From NCBI GenBank assembly GCA_001604215.1, contig LVAX01000075.1:19994-83993 (forward strand): a stretch of DNA of 64,000 bases, written 5' to 3'. This document shows, in pieces, positions 20,963 to 28,500 of this stretch. The notes beneath the pieces are model-generated. The model did no database searches and had not been told where the DNA came from. It saw only the letters and a list, made by a program, of their open reading frames with translations. Numbering within the stretch: the first letter of the stretch is position 1; every line of letters begins with the position of its first letter. A program made the position numbers and the translations under genes. The DNA comes from Clostridiales bacterium Firm_18. GTDB lineage: Bacteria > Bacillota > Clostridia > Monoglobales > Firm-18.

Positions 20963-21601
20963 TTATTGTTTTTTATCGGTACTTTTTGAGAGTTTTCGCT
21001 TAATTCGTTGAAGAGCATTATCCACTGATTTCACATGTGTTTTTAAATTAAGAGAAATCTCCGAATATGAATGTCCGTTTAAATATAATAATAAAACGTC
21101 TTGCTCGAATTTGCTAAGCTCGCTTTTTATCTTTTTTTTAATGGCAGCCATTTGCTCTTTGACAATCAGCAGAGTTTCCGGATTGGAAGAAGTTTCTTCC
21201 GTTATTAGGTCCAGAAGCGATCGCTCCGAATCGTCCGCATTTAGTGGGCTGTTTAGGGAAATGTATGTATTAAGGGGCAAATGCTTGTTTCTTGCGGCCG
21301 TCTTTACTGCAGTCATAATCTGGCGCGTTACGCATAGCTCTGCAAAAGAACTGAAAACAGTTTGCTTTGCCGCATTAAAATCCCTGATAGCTTTAAAAAG
21401 ACCAATCATGCCTTCCTGTATTATGTCATCCGTATCGGCACCGGCAAGAAAATAACTTCTTGCTCTGGCGCGCACAAGATTTTTGTATCTTGATATCAAT
21501 TCTTCAAGAGCGCCCGAATCATCGGATGCCGCCATTTCGGCAAGCTCTTCGTCTGACATCAAGCGGTAGGCTGAAGCGGTTTTAGTATGATTATTATGCA
21601 C
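20963..21601 (-). CDS. sigH: RNA polymerase sigma-H factor
   Basis: RYKNLVRARARSYFLAGADTDDIIQEGMIGLFKAIRDF...ELCVTRQIMTAVKTAARNKHLPLNTYISLN. GTG start preferred over the ORF-track start. Confidence 0.9.
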   Translation of the reverse strand: MHNNHTKTASAYRLMSDEELAEMAASDDSGALEELISRYKNLVRARARSYFLAGADTDDIIQEGMIGLFKAIRDFNAAKQTVFSSFAELCVTRQIMTAVKTAARNKHLPLNTYISLNSPLNADDSERSLLDLITEETSSNPETLLIVKEQMAAIKKKIKSELSKFEQDVLLLYLNGHSYSEISLNLKTHVKSVDNALQRIKRKLSKSTDKKQ

Positions 21602-21732
21602 AATTTTACCGCCTTTCCATGCTCTTCTTTTAGGCTGTATTAACATTATAATTTTTTTGTGAGTATTTGTCAAGAAAAATATTTGCAAAATTATGTTTTT
21701 TGTGATATACTACTAAACAGAGGTGGGATAAT

Positions 21733-22551
21733 TTGGATAAAATTTTATATTTATCTACTGTTTTTTGTTCTTTCTTGCCCCTTATTGCTATTTTTACCCT
21801 TACGCCCTATATATCGCGCAAGGGTACATGCTTTGGAGTTATGTTGATGGAGGATGCACAAAAATCCCTCCGTATAAAAAAAATTAAAAGGGATTATTCG
21901 TTGGCGGTTAGCCTGGCAGGAGCCGTATTTGCATGGATAAGCTTTGCGGTTTCGGCTTATAATTTATTGATTATTGCCCTTATTTGCTATTGCATTGCAT
22001 GTATTGCGATGTATTTTGTTTGCAACTGTATGGTAAGAAATATTATAATGAGTAAAAACTGGGAAAACCTTCAAAAAGAAATTAACCTGCATTATATTCC
22101 GGTAAAAAGCAAAAAAAGTTCGATATCCTCCTGGTGGTATGCGCTTTATCTTGTTCCGACAGCTTATTTGTGGTATATAAGCATAGGTGCATCCGTTAAT
22201 TTTACTTTAATTTTACCGGTAATATCGGTTGCGGTGGCAGCAGTGATGTTCTTGGTACATTTGGCTTTTAAAAATTCCAGTCAGTATGCGGACAAAAAAA
22301 ATATTGAAAAATCAATTGAAGATAATATAAAGTTCAGAAAAATATGGTCAGTTTTTATTTTGGTGACCGGGATTATTATCGAAGCAATGCTTGTTATTCT
22401 TCAGCTCGGGCTTTTAGGCATTGTTCGGAATATGTTCTTTGTAACGGCCGCTCCGTTTGCTTTAACGGTATTCGCAACAGTCGCCGCGGTTGCCATAGCT
22501 ATTTTAAACAACAAAAACAACAATGATTTTAACTCGGATAAAAAAAGCTGA
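21733..22551 (+). CDS. Multi-pass membrane protein (DUF1648-like)
   Basis: Seven or so hydrophobic segments; ISRKGTCFGVMLMEDAQKS; TTG start. Confidence 0.6.
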   Translation: MDKILYLSTVFCSFLPLIAIFTLTPYISRKGTCFGVMLMEDAQKSLRIKKIKRDYSLAVSLAGAVFAWISFAVSAYNLLIIALICYCIACIAMYFVCNCMVRNIIMSKNWENLQKEINLHYIPVKSKKSSISSWWYALYLVPTAYLWYISIGASVNFTLILPVISVAVAAVMFLVHLAFKNSSQYADKKNIEKSIEDNIKFRKIWSVFILVTGIIIEAMLVILQLGLLGIVRNMFFVTAAPFALTVFATVAAVAIAILNNKNNNDFNSDKKS

Positions 22552-22582
22552 TTTACATCAGCGGCGGCAGTTAAATTAAATC

Positions 22583-22700
22583 AAATAAAGCGTTCCGGCG
22601 CGTAGCGCTTTCCAAAAGCGCCTCATCTCGCCGCGCGGGCGTAAGCGTAGGCGGAATTCACTTGCGCCGGAGTGTGAAATTGCGCGAAATTCGCGCAGGT
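22583..22700 (+). repeat. Dispersed GCGTT palindromic repeat, copy B (long form)
   Basis: aaataaagcgttccggcgcgtagcgctttccaaaagcgcctcatctcgcc...gaaattgcgcgaaattcgcgcag; shared with copies A and C. Confidence 0.85.
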
Positions 22701-22715
22701 TTCCTATAAGTAATC

Positions 22716-22745
22716 AAAAAAAAGGAACGGTTTTTTGACCGTTCC
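22716..22745 (-). terminator. Intrinsic terminator of rpsB-tsf
   Basis: Minus strand GGAACGGTC-AAAAAA-CCGTTCC followed by T8. Confidence 0.85.
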
Positions 22746-22761
22746 GCGATAACGTATTATT

Positions 22762-23673
22762 TTATTGTTTTATCATACCGGCAATTTCATCGGCAAAATT
22801 TTCTTCCTTTTTTGCAAGGCCTTCGCCTTTTTCAAAACGGGCAAACTTAGTTATTTTAATGCTTCCTCCAAGCTGTGATTCAATTTCTTTGATATAGGCT
22901 TTAACAGGCTTGTCAGGGTCTTTTATAAACGGCTGTTCTACCAAACAAGCCTCTTTATAAAACTTGGAAATCCTGCCTTCAACTATTTTTTCAACTATTT
23001 TTTCAGGCTTTCCTTCATTCAGGGCTTGTGCGGTTAAAATTTCCTTTTCCTTTGCCAGCACTTGGGGGTCGACATCTTCAATGCCGATAAACTGAGGCGA
23101 AGATGCGGCAACCTGCATTGCTATATCTTTTGCAAAAATTTTAAACTCCTGCTTTTGAGCAACGGCGTCATCGGTTTCAAATTTTACTAAAACGCCTATT
23201 CTGCCGCCGCCGTGAATATAACCTTCGATTATTCCCTCAAACCTTGCGAATCGTCTTATATTCATATTTTCACCGATTTTGGCAATTTTCTCGGTTAACA
23301 TATCGCCTATAGTAATGCTGTCGTTATTGTAAAGTTTTTCTTTGAGCAAAGTCTCAACATCCGCAGGGTTATTTATAATTATTTGCTTTGTTACGTCGCC
23401 GACAAATTTTAAAAATTCTTCGTTTCTTGCCACAAAATCGGTTTCAACATTAACTTCCAAAACGGCACCGACATTGTTTTCGACTATAACACTTACTATA
23501 CCTTCGGAGGCAATTCTACCGGCTTTTTTAGCGGCGGTTGCAAGCCCTTTTTCGCGAAGCAGTTCAATTGCCTTGTCAACATCGCCATTGGCTTCCATAA
23601 GAGCCTTTTTGCAGTCCATCATTCCGCAGCCGGTTCTTTCTCTTAAATTTTTTACACTTTCTGCAGTAATCAT
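22762..23673 (-). CDS. tsf: Translation elongation factor Ts
   Basis: [37 protein letters not shown]. Confidence 0.97.
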   Translation of the reverse strand: MITAESVKNLRERTGCGMMDCKKALMEANGDVDKAIELLREKGLATAAKKAGRIASEGIVSVIVENNVGAVLEVNVETDFVARNEEFLKFVGDVTKQIIINNPADVETLLKEKLYNNDSITIGDMLTEKIAKIGENMNIRRFARFEGIIEGYIHGGGRIGVLVKFETDDAVAQKQEFKIFAKDIAMQVAASSPQFIGIEDVDPQVLAKEKEILTAQALNEGKPEKIVEKIVEGRISKFYKEACLVEQPFIKDPDKPVKAYIKEIESQLGGSIKITKFARFEKGEGLAKKEENFADEIAGMIKQ

Positions 23674-23701
23674 ATATTACAAACTCCTTTTCCTTAAATT
23701 A

Positions 23702-24559
23702 TCACTCGACAACAATTGCTTCCTCTTCGGAATTTTCAGATTTTTTCTTTGTTGTTTTCCTTGTTTTCTTTTTTTCCTTGACTTCTTCAGCCTGTTCGTC
23801 GAGTATAATTTCTATTGCTTCAGCCGGTTCTTTCTGCTCTTCGGAGGATTTGCTTGCTTCACTTTGTGAGAATGACTCGCCTTGCTTGCCTTCCAATACG
23901 GCGTTTGCAATTGTTTCTACAATAAGCTTTACCGCGCGTATGGCATCGTCGTTTCCGGGAATGACATAATCGACTTCTTCCGGGTCGCAGTTCGTATCCA
24001 CAATGGCAACAACGGGAATATTGAGCTTTTTAGCTTCGGCAATTGCAATTTTTTCTTTGCGCGGGTCAACAACAAAAACGGCACCCGGCATCTTTTTCAT
24101 TTCCTTAATGCCACCGAAATTCTTTTCGAGGCGTTCCATTTCTTTGCGAAGTCTTAACACTTCTTTTTTGGGAAGAAGCTCGAACGTTCCGTCCTGCTCC
24201 ATTTTTTCAAGCTGGTAAAGCCTGTCGATACTTTTTCTGATCGTTTTAAAGTTTGTAAGCATGCCGCCCAGCCAGCGGTTATTTACATAAAACATTTCAA
24301 CCCTTTGGGCTTCTTCGGCTATTGCCTCTTGGGCTTGTTTTTTTGTACCGACGAATAATACGTCTTTGCCTTCAAGTGAAACGTCGCGTATAAATGAATA
24401 GGCTTCATCAACTTTTTTAGCGGTCTTTTGCAAATCAATAATATAAATACCGTTTCTTTCGGTAAAAATATATTCTGCCATTTTTGGATTCCATCTTCTT
24501 GTCTGATGGCCGAAATGCACTCCCGCTTCCAAAAGCTGTTTCATTGAAATAACTGACAT
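23702..24559 (-). CDS. rpsB: 30S ribosomal protein S2 with charged C-terminal extension
   Basis: [46 protein letters not shown]; next to tsf. Confidence 0.96.
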   Translation of the reverse strand: MSVISMKQLLEAGVHFGHQTRRWNPKMAEYIFTERNGIYIIDLQKTAKKVDEAYSFIRDVSLEGKDVLFVGTKKQAQEAIAEEAQRVEMFYVNNRWLGGMLTNFKTIRKSIDRLYQLEKMEQDGTFELLPKKEVLRLRKEMERLEKNFGGIKEMKKMPGAVFVVDPRKEKIAIAEAKKLNIPVVAIVDTNCDPEEVDYVIPGNDDAIRAVKLIVETIANAVLEGKQGESFSQSEASKSSEEQKEPAEAIEIILDEQAEEVKEKKKTRKTTKKKSENSEEEAIVVE

Positions 24560-24946
24560 AAACTTTTTTTCCTCCTTATTTTTACCTCCGCCTGCTTTAA
24601 ATATGTGCTTAGGCACATATACATAAAGAGCAACAGGCGTGCGTGTTTATAAAAGCTAAATGATTATACCACACATGCTGCTGATATGCAAGCATTTTTT
24701 TGAATAAATTTTGAATAAAATTGATTATTTTTTCATTATTTCTCTTGATAATTATAAACATTTGTGATAATATATTTAGGAATTGTTTGCCGGATGTTTG
24801 GAATAATTGCCGAATTTAAGGGCATATTGCCCTTAAAGTATAGAGTGCCCCTTAAAAACAATTTGTTTGTGTAGGATTTGCCAGTTGCAATACAAAAAAT
24901 TTGTTTTTAGCGGGCTCAATATATTGAATGGAGGGGAATTTCCAAA

Positions 24947-26365
24947 ATGGAAAAGTTTTTTAAGCTGAAAGAAAACGGCACAACCGTGGGGACTGAGATT
25001 ATAGCCGGCTTGACTACGTTTTTTACAATGTCGTATATAATCTTTGTTAACCCGAAAATGCTTGAACTCACAGGTATGCCCTGGGGCGCGGTATTTCTTG
25101 CGACTATTATTTCCGCAACTGTCGGAACGCTTGTTATGGGCTTGTTCGCAAATGTACCCTACGCCCAAGCTCCCGGTATGGGATTGAATGCATTTTTCAC
25201 GTATACCGTATGCTTTGCTCTCGGATTTAGCTGGCAGCAGGCTCTTGCAATGGTTTTCCTTTGCGGTGTAGTGAATATTATTATTACCGTAACGAGAATA
25301 CGAAAGGCAATAATAAAAGCAATCCCTGTAAGTCTTCAAAATGCCATCGGCGGAGGTATCGGCATATTTATCGCTTACATAGGTGTTAAAAACGCCGGAC
25401 TTATTAATTTCACCTCCGACCCCGGCAAAAACGTTATATTGGAAGGCGGCACCGTTATTTCCGATGCAAGCGCCGTTCCCGCCCTTGTGACGCTGAACAA
25501 TCCGGTTGTAATACTTGCGATTATAGGGCTTGTCATAATGACGGTATTGCTGATATTTAAGGTTAAGGGAGCAATTTTAATCGGCATTGCGGCAACTACT
25601 GTTATCGGAATACCCATGGGTGTTGTTAATCTTAGTGAACTGGGCGGCTTGAATGATTTTAGTTCCGCGTTTTCCGAGCTTGGCACTACATTTGGCGCGG
25701 CATTCGGCAGTGAAGGTTTAGGTTCTTTGTTTTCCGACGCATCAAAAATACCTTTGGTTCTTATGACGATATTTGCGTTCAGCCTGTCGGATACATTTGA
25801 TACAATCGGTACATTCATAGGTACGGGCAGGAGAAGCGGCATATTCAGCGCTGAAGATATTAAAAAGATGGATACAAGCAAAGGTTTCAAATCAAAGATG
25901 GACAAGGCATTGTTTGCCGACTCTATTGCAACCTCAATCGGAGCAATTTTCGGCACATCCAATACAACCACATATGTTGAGAGCGCGGCAGGTATCAGCG
26001 CGGGCGGACGCACCGGGCTTACAAGCGTGGTTACTGCCATTTTGTTTGTTGCATCAATCTTTTTGATCCCCGTTGCAAGCATAGTTCCCTCCGCTGCAAC
26101 CGCTCCGGCTTTAATAGTTGTAGGAATTATGATGCTGGCATCCTTCAAGGAAATCAAATGGGAAGAATTAGACGAAGCTGTTCCCGCTTTCTTTGCAGGA
26201 ATATTTATGGCATTTTGCTACAGCATTTCATACGGTATCGCAACAGGCTTTATATTCTACTGTATAGTTAAAATTTGCAAACGTGAATCTAAAGAAATAC
26301 ATCCGATTTTGGCTGTGTCTACCTTGTTGTTTATACTGAATTTTGTTATTCTTGCATTTATTTAG
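24947..26365 (+). CDS. NCS2-family (AzgA/PbuG-like) purine permease
   Basis: GTEIIAGLTTFFTMSYIIFVNPKML, NVPYAQAPGMGLNAFFTYTV, SDTFDTIGTFIGTGRR, SNTTTYVESAAGISAGGRTGLTSV. Confidence 0.92.
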   Translation: MEKFFKLKENGTTVGTEIIAGLTTFFTMSYIIFVNPKMLELTGMPWGAVFLATIISATVGTLVMGLFANVPYAQAPGMGLNAFFTYTVCFALGFSWQQALAMVFLCGVVNIIITVTRIRKAIIKAIPVSLQNAIGGGIGIFIAYIGVKNAGLINFTSDPGKNVILEGGTVISDASAVPALVTLNNPVVILAIIGLVIMTVLLIFKVKGAILIGIAATTVIGIPMGVVNLSELGGLNDFSSAFSELGTTFGAAFGSEGLGSLFSDASKIPLVLMTIFAFSLSDTFDTIGTFIGTGRRSGIFSAEDIKKMDTSKGFKSKMDKALFADSIATSIGAIFGTSNTTTYVESAAGISAGGRTGLTSVVTAILFVASIFLIPVASIVPSAATAPALIVVGIMMLASFKEIKWEELDEAVPAFFAGIFMAFCYSISYGIATGFIFYCIVKICKRESKEIHPILAVSTLLFILNFVILAFI

Positions 26366-26434
26366 TAATTAATGCCTGCTGAATAATTTGCTTTGCGATT
26401 ATTCCTGTGGTAAAAAACAGCCAGTTAAAAAATT

Positions 26435-26478
26435 ACGGAGCTTTTGCTTTATGCGGCAAACAGCTCCGTTTGTTTTTT
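26435..26478 (+). terminator. Intrinsic terminator of permease gene
   Basis: ACGGAGCTTTTGC...GCAAACAGCTCCGT then TTGTTTTTT. Confidence 0.85.
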
Positions 26479-26501
26479 ATGAGTTTTATTACAACAATCC
26501 G

Positions 26502-26552
26502 GCAAAATGAGGCGCTTTTGGAAAGTGCTGCGCGCCAGAACGCTTTATTTTT
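26502..26552 (-). repeat. Dispersed GCGTT palindromic repeat, copy C (partial, inverted)
   Basis: Reverse complement aaataaagcgttctggcgcgcagcactttccaaaagcgcctcatttt matches the first ~48 bp of copy B with few differences. Confidence 0.8.
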
Positions 26553-26640
26553 ATTGACATTTTGTTAACTTGTGATAAAATAATATAGTGTGATTTTGAG
26601 TGTTATTAAAAAAGATAATAACGGGGAGAGGTTGAACAAA

Positions 26641-27204
26641 ATGAGCGAATATTACGAATTGGAAGTTGCGGGACTGAAAAGAAAACTTCCCATATGTAAA
26701 ATTTCCGATGATTTGTCCATAGCGGCATTTGTAATTTTCGGTGATGTTGAATTAACGGTTAATTGCGCCCGTGAGCTGTTAAAGAAGGCGCCCCCGCATG
26801 ATGTGTTAATTACCGCGGAGGCAAAGGGCATTCCCCTTGTGCATGAAATGGCCAGACAGGGAGGCGAGTCAATATATATAATTGCCCGTAAAGCTGAAAA
26901 GCTTTATATGAAGGATATTTTTTCGGTTGAGGTGCAATCAATAACAACCACACGCAGACAGCAGCTTTTCATAGACGGTAAGGATGCCGGATATATGAAG
27001 GATAAAAATGTTTTAATCATAGATGACGTTATAAGTACAGGAGAGTCGCTTCGTGCGGTTGAAAAGCTTGTTAAAAAGGCCGGGGGCAATATAGTCGGGA
27101 AAATGGCAATTCTTGCGGAAGGTGATGCCAAGTACCGGGACGATATTATAACACTGGAATATTTACCGCTGCTTGACGGGGAAGGAAAGCCGCTGCTGAA
27201 ATAA
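26641..27204 (+). CDS. Purine (adenine-type) phosphoribosyltransferase family protein
   Basis: AEAKGIPLVHEMARQ, PRPP motif VLIIDDVISTGESLRAVEKL. Confidence 0.85.
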   Translation: MSEYYELEVAGLKRKLPICKISDDLSIAAFVIFGDVELTVNCARELLKKAPPHDVLITAEAKGIPLVHEMARQGGESIYIIARKAEKLYMKDIFSVEVQSITTTRRQQLFIDGKDAGYMKDKNVLIIDDVISTGESLRAVEKLVKKAGGNIVGKMAILAEGDAKYRDDIITLEYLPLLDGEGKPLLK

Positions 27205-27222
27205 ACAGAATAGAATTCGGGA

Positions 27223-27258
27223 AATAGGGAAACGCATTTATAAATGTGTTTCCCTATT
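27223..27258. terminator. Bidirectional terminator between convergent genes
   Basis: AATAGGGAAACGCATTTA-TAAATGTGTTTCCCTATT; overlaps the stop of the minus-strand gene. Confidence 0.75.
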
Positions 27259-27517
27259 CCTCGGGTTTGTACTTTTTGAAATAATAGTCAAACATCAGGC
27301 CGCCGATTAATACTATAGCCGCTGTAGATACGGCCGATTCGATAATATATTTCGATAATGCAACCATATAAAGACTGTAATTGCCGGAGTAGGTGTTTAC
27401 AAGGTGCAGGGCAAGGCCGGTAAACATAAGTAAGCATGATAATCTCATTCCGTTTACAATTATTCGGGACGATATATCCGACAGTTCGTCAAGTCTTTTT
27501 CTCAATTTGCTAATCAT
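27254..27517 (-). CDS. Small two-TM membrane protein
   Basis: Two hydrophobic segments (MRLSCLLMFTGLALHLV; AVSTAAIVLIGGLMFDYYF). Confidence 0.6.
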   Translation of the reverse strand: MISKLRKRLDELSDISSRIIVNGMRLSCLLMFTGLALHLVNTYSGNYSLYMVALSKYIIESAVSTAAIVLIGGLMFDYYFKKYKPEE

Positions 27518-27622
27518 CGGGAAGCTCCCCCTTAACAATATAAATTTATAGCGGGCATATATTAATAATATCATATTCTATTTGTTAACTCAATGAAAAA
27601 AAATACCTATGGAGGCATCAGT

Positions 27623-28405
27623 ATGGAAATCGGCATATCAACGGCAAGCTTTTATCCGATGCAAACCGAGGATACCATAAAGATAATATCTGATATGGAA
27701 AGCAGTTTGTGCGAGGTTTTTCTGGAGGCGGAGTATGAATACGGCAAAGAGTTTATCCGCGAGTTAAAAAAACGAATGGAAAGCTGCGGCGTCAGGACAA
27801 ATTCGGTTCATGCATTTTGTGCGACTTTTGAACACCAGCTTTTTTCGGAATACGAGCGCAGAAGAAGGGATGCTATTGTTTTATACAAAAAGGTTTTGGA
27901 AGCGGCATCGGTATTGGGTGCTAAATATTATACCTTCCATGGCGACAACAACAGCACCAGTTTTAAGAATATAAATATTGACCATTATTATAAATGTCTC
28001 AGTGAGATAGCCTATATTGCCCGCTCATATGATGTTTATTTGGCATGGGAAAATGTCGTGAGGAGCCGGACTTCGCGTCCGGATTTTATAAAAAAAATAA
28101 GGGATATAACAGATGATGTTAAATTTACCCTTGATATTAAGCAGGCAAGGAGAGCGGGGGTGCCTTTGTCGGAATATATTAAAGCCATGGGCGATGACAT
28201 GGTAAACGTGCATGTCAGCGATTATGACACAAATAATACCTGCTTACTTCCTGGGAAAGGGGAGTTTGATTTTTGCGGCTTTTTCAGAACCCTTAAAGAA
28301 AACGGATATAAAAACGATGTAATCATTGAGGTGTACAGCACCGATTATTCCGATTACGGTGAAATAAAAGATGCCTTTGAATATTTAAAAGGATTGGCAG
28401 TTTAA
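27623..28405 (+). CDS. Sugar phosphate isomerase/epimerase-like TIM barrel (AP endonuclease family 2)
   Basis: YYTFHGDNNS, LAWENVVRS, FTLDIKQARRAG, VNVHVSDYD, GKGEFDFCGFFRTLKENGY. Confidence 0.8.
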   Translation: MEIGISTASFYPMQTEDTIKIISDMESSLCEVFLEAEYEYGKEFIRELKKRMESCGVRTNSVHAFCATFEHQLFSEYERRRRDAIVLYKKVLEAASVLGAKYYTFHGDNNSTSFKNINIDHYYKCLSEIAYIARSYDVYLAWENVVRSRTSRPDFIKKIRDITDDVKFTLDIKQARRAGVPLSEYIKAMGDDMVNVHVSDYDTNNTCLLPGKGEFDFCGFFRTLKENGYKNDVIIEVYSTDYSDYGEIKDAFEYLKGLAV

Positions 28406-28412
28406 GCCTAAG

Positions 28413-28448
28413 CATAAGGGAGCCGGACTCTATGGTTCGGCTCCCTTA
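28413..28448 (+). repeat. Palindromic repeat family GGCATAAGGGAG, copy B
   Basis: GCATAAGGGAGCCGGA-CTCTATGG-TTCGGCTCCCTTATTC hairpin just 3' of a gene. Confidence 0.8.
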
Positions 28449-28500
28449 TTCCTATATACCGATTGCTGATTTAAGGATGCTTACATGTTAATTTCAAATA

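Noticed and set aside
24740-24946. Purine riboswitch upstream of the purine permease
   Set aside because: Looked for the conserved P2/L2/L3 core (GTTTCTACC, CCGTAAA, GACTA) and did not find it; only plain inverted repeats are visible.
24833-25339. 168-aa minus-strand ORF across the NCS2 leader and 5' coding region
   Set aside because: Cysteine/tyrosine-rich shadow ORF with no domain and no initiation context.
25375-26157. 260-aa minus-strand ORF opposite the NCS2 permease gene
   Set aside because: Antisense to a confidently identified permease; composition is the mirror of a hydrophobic gene and there is no RBS or recognisable domain.
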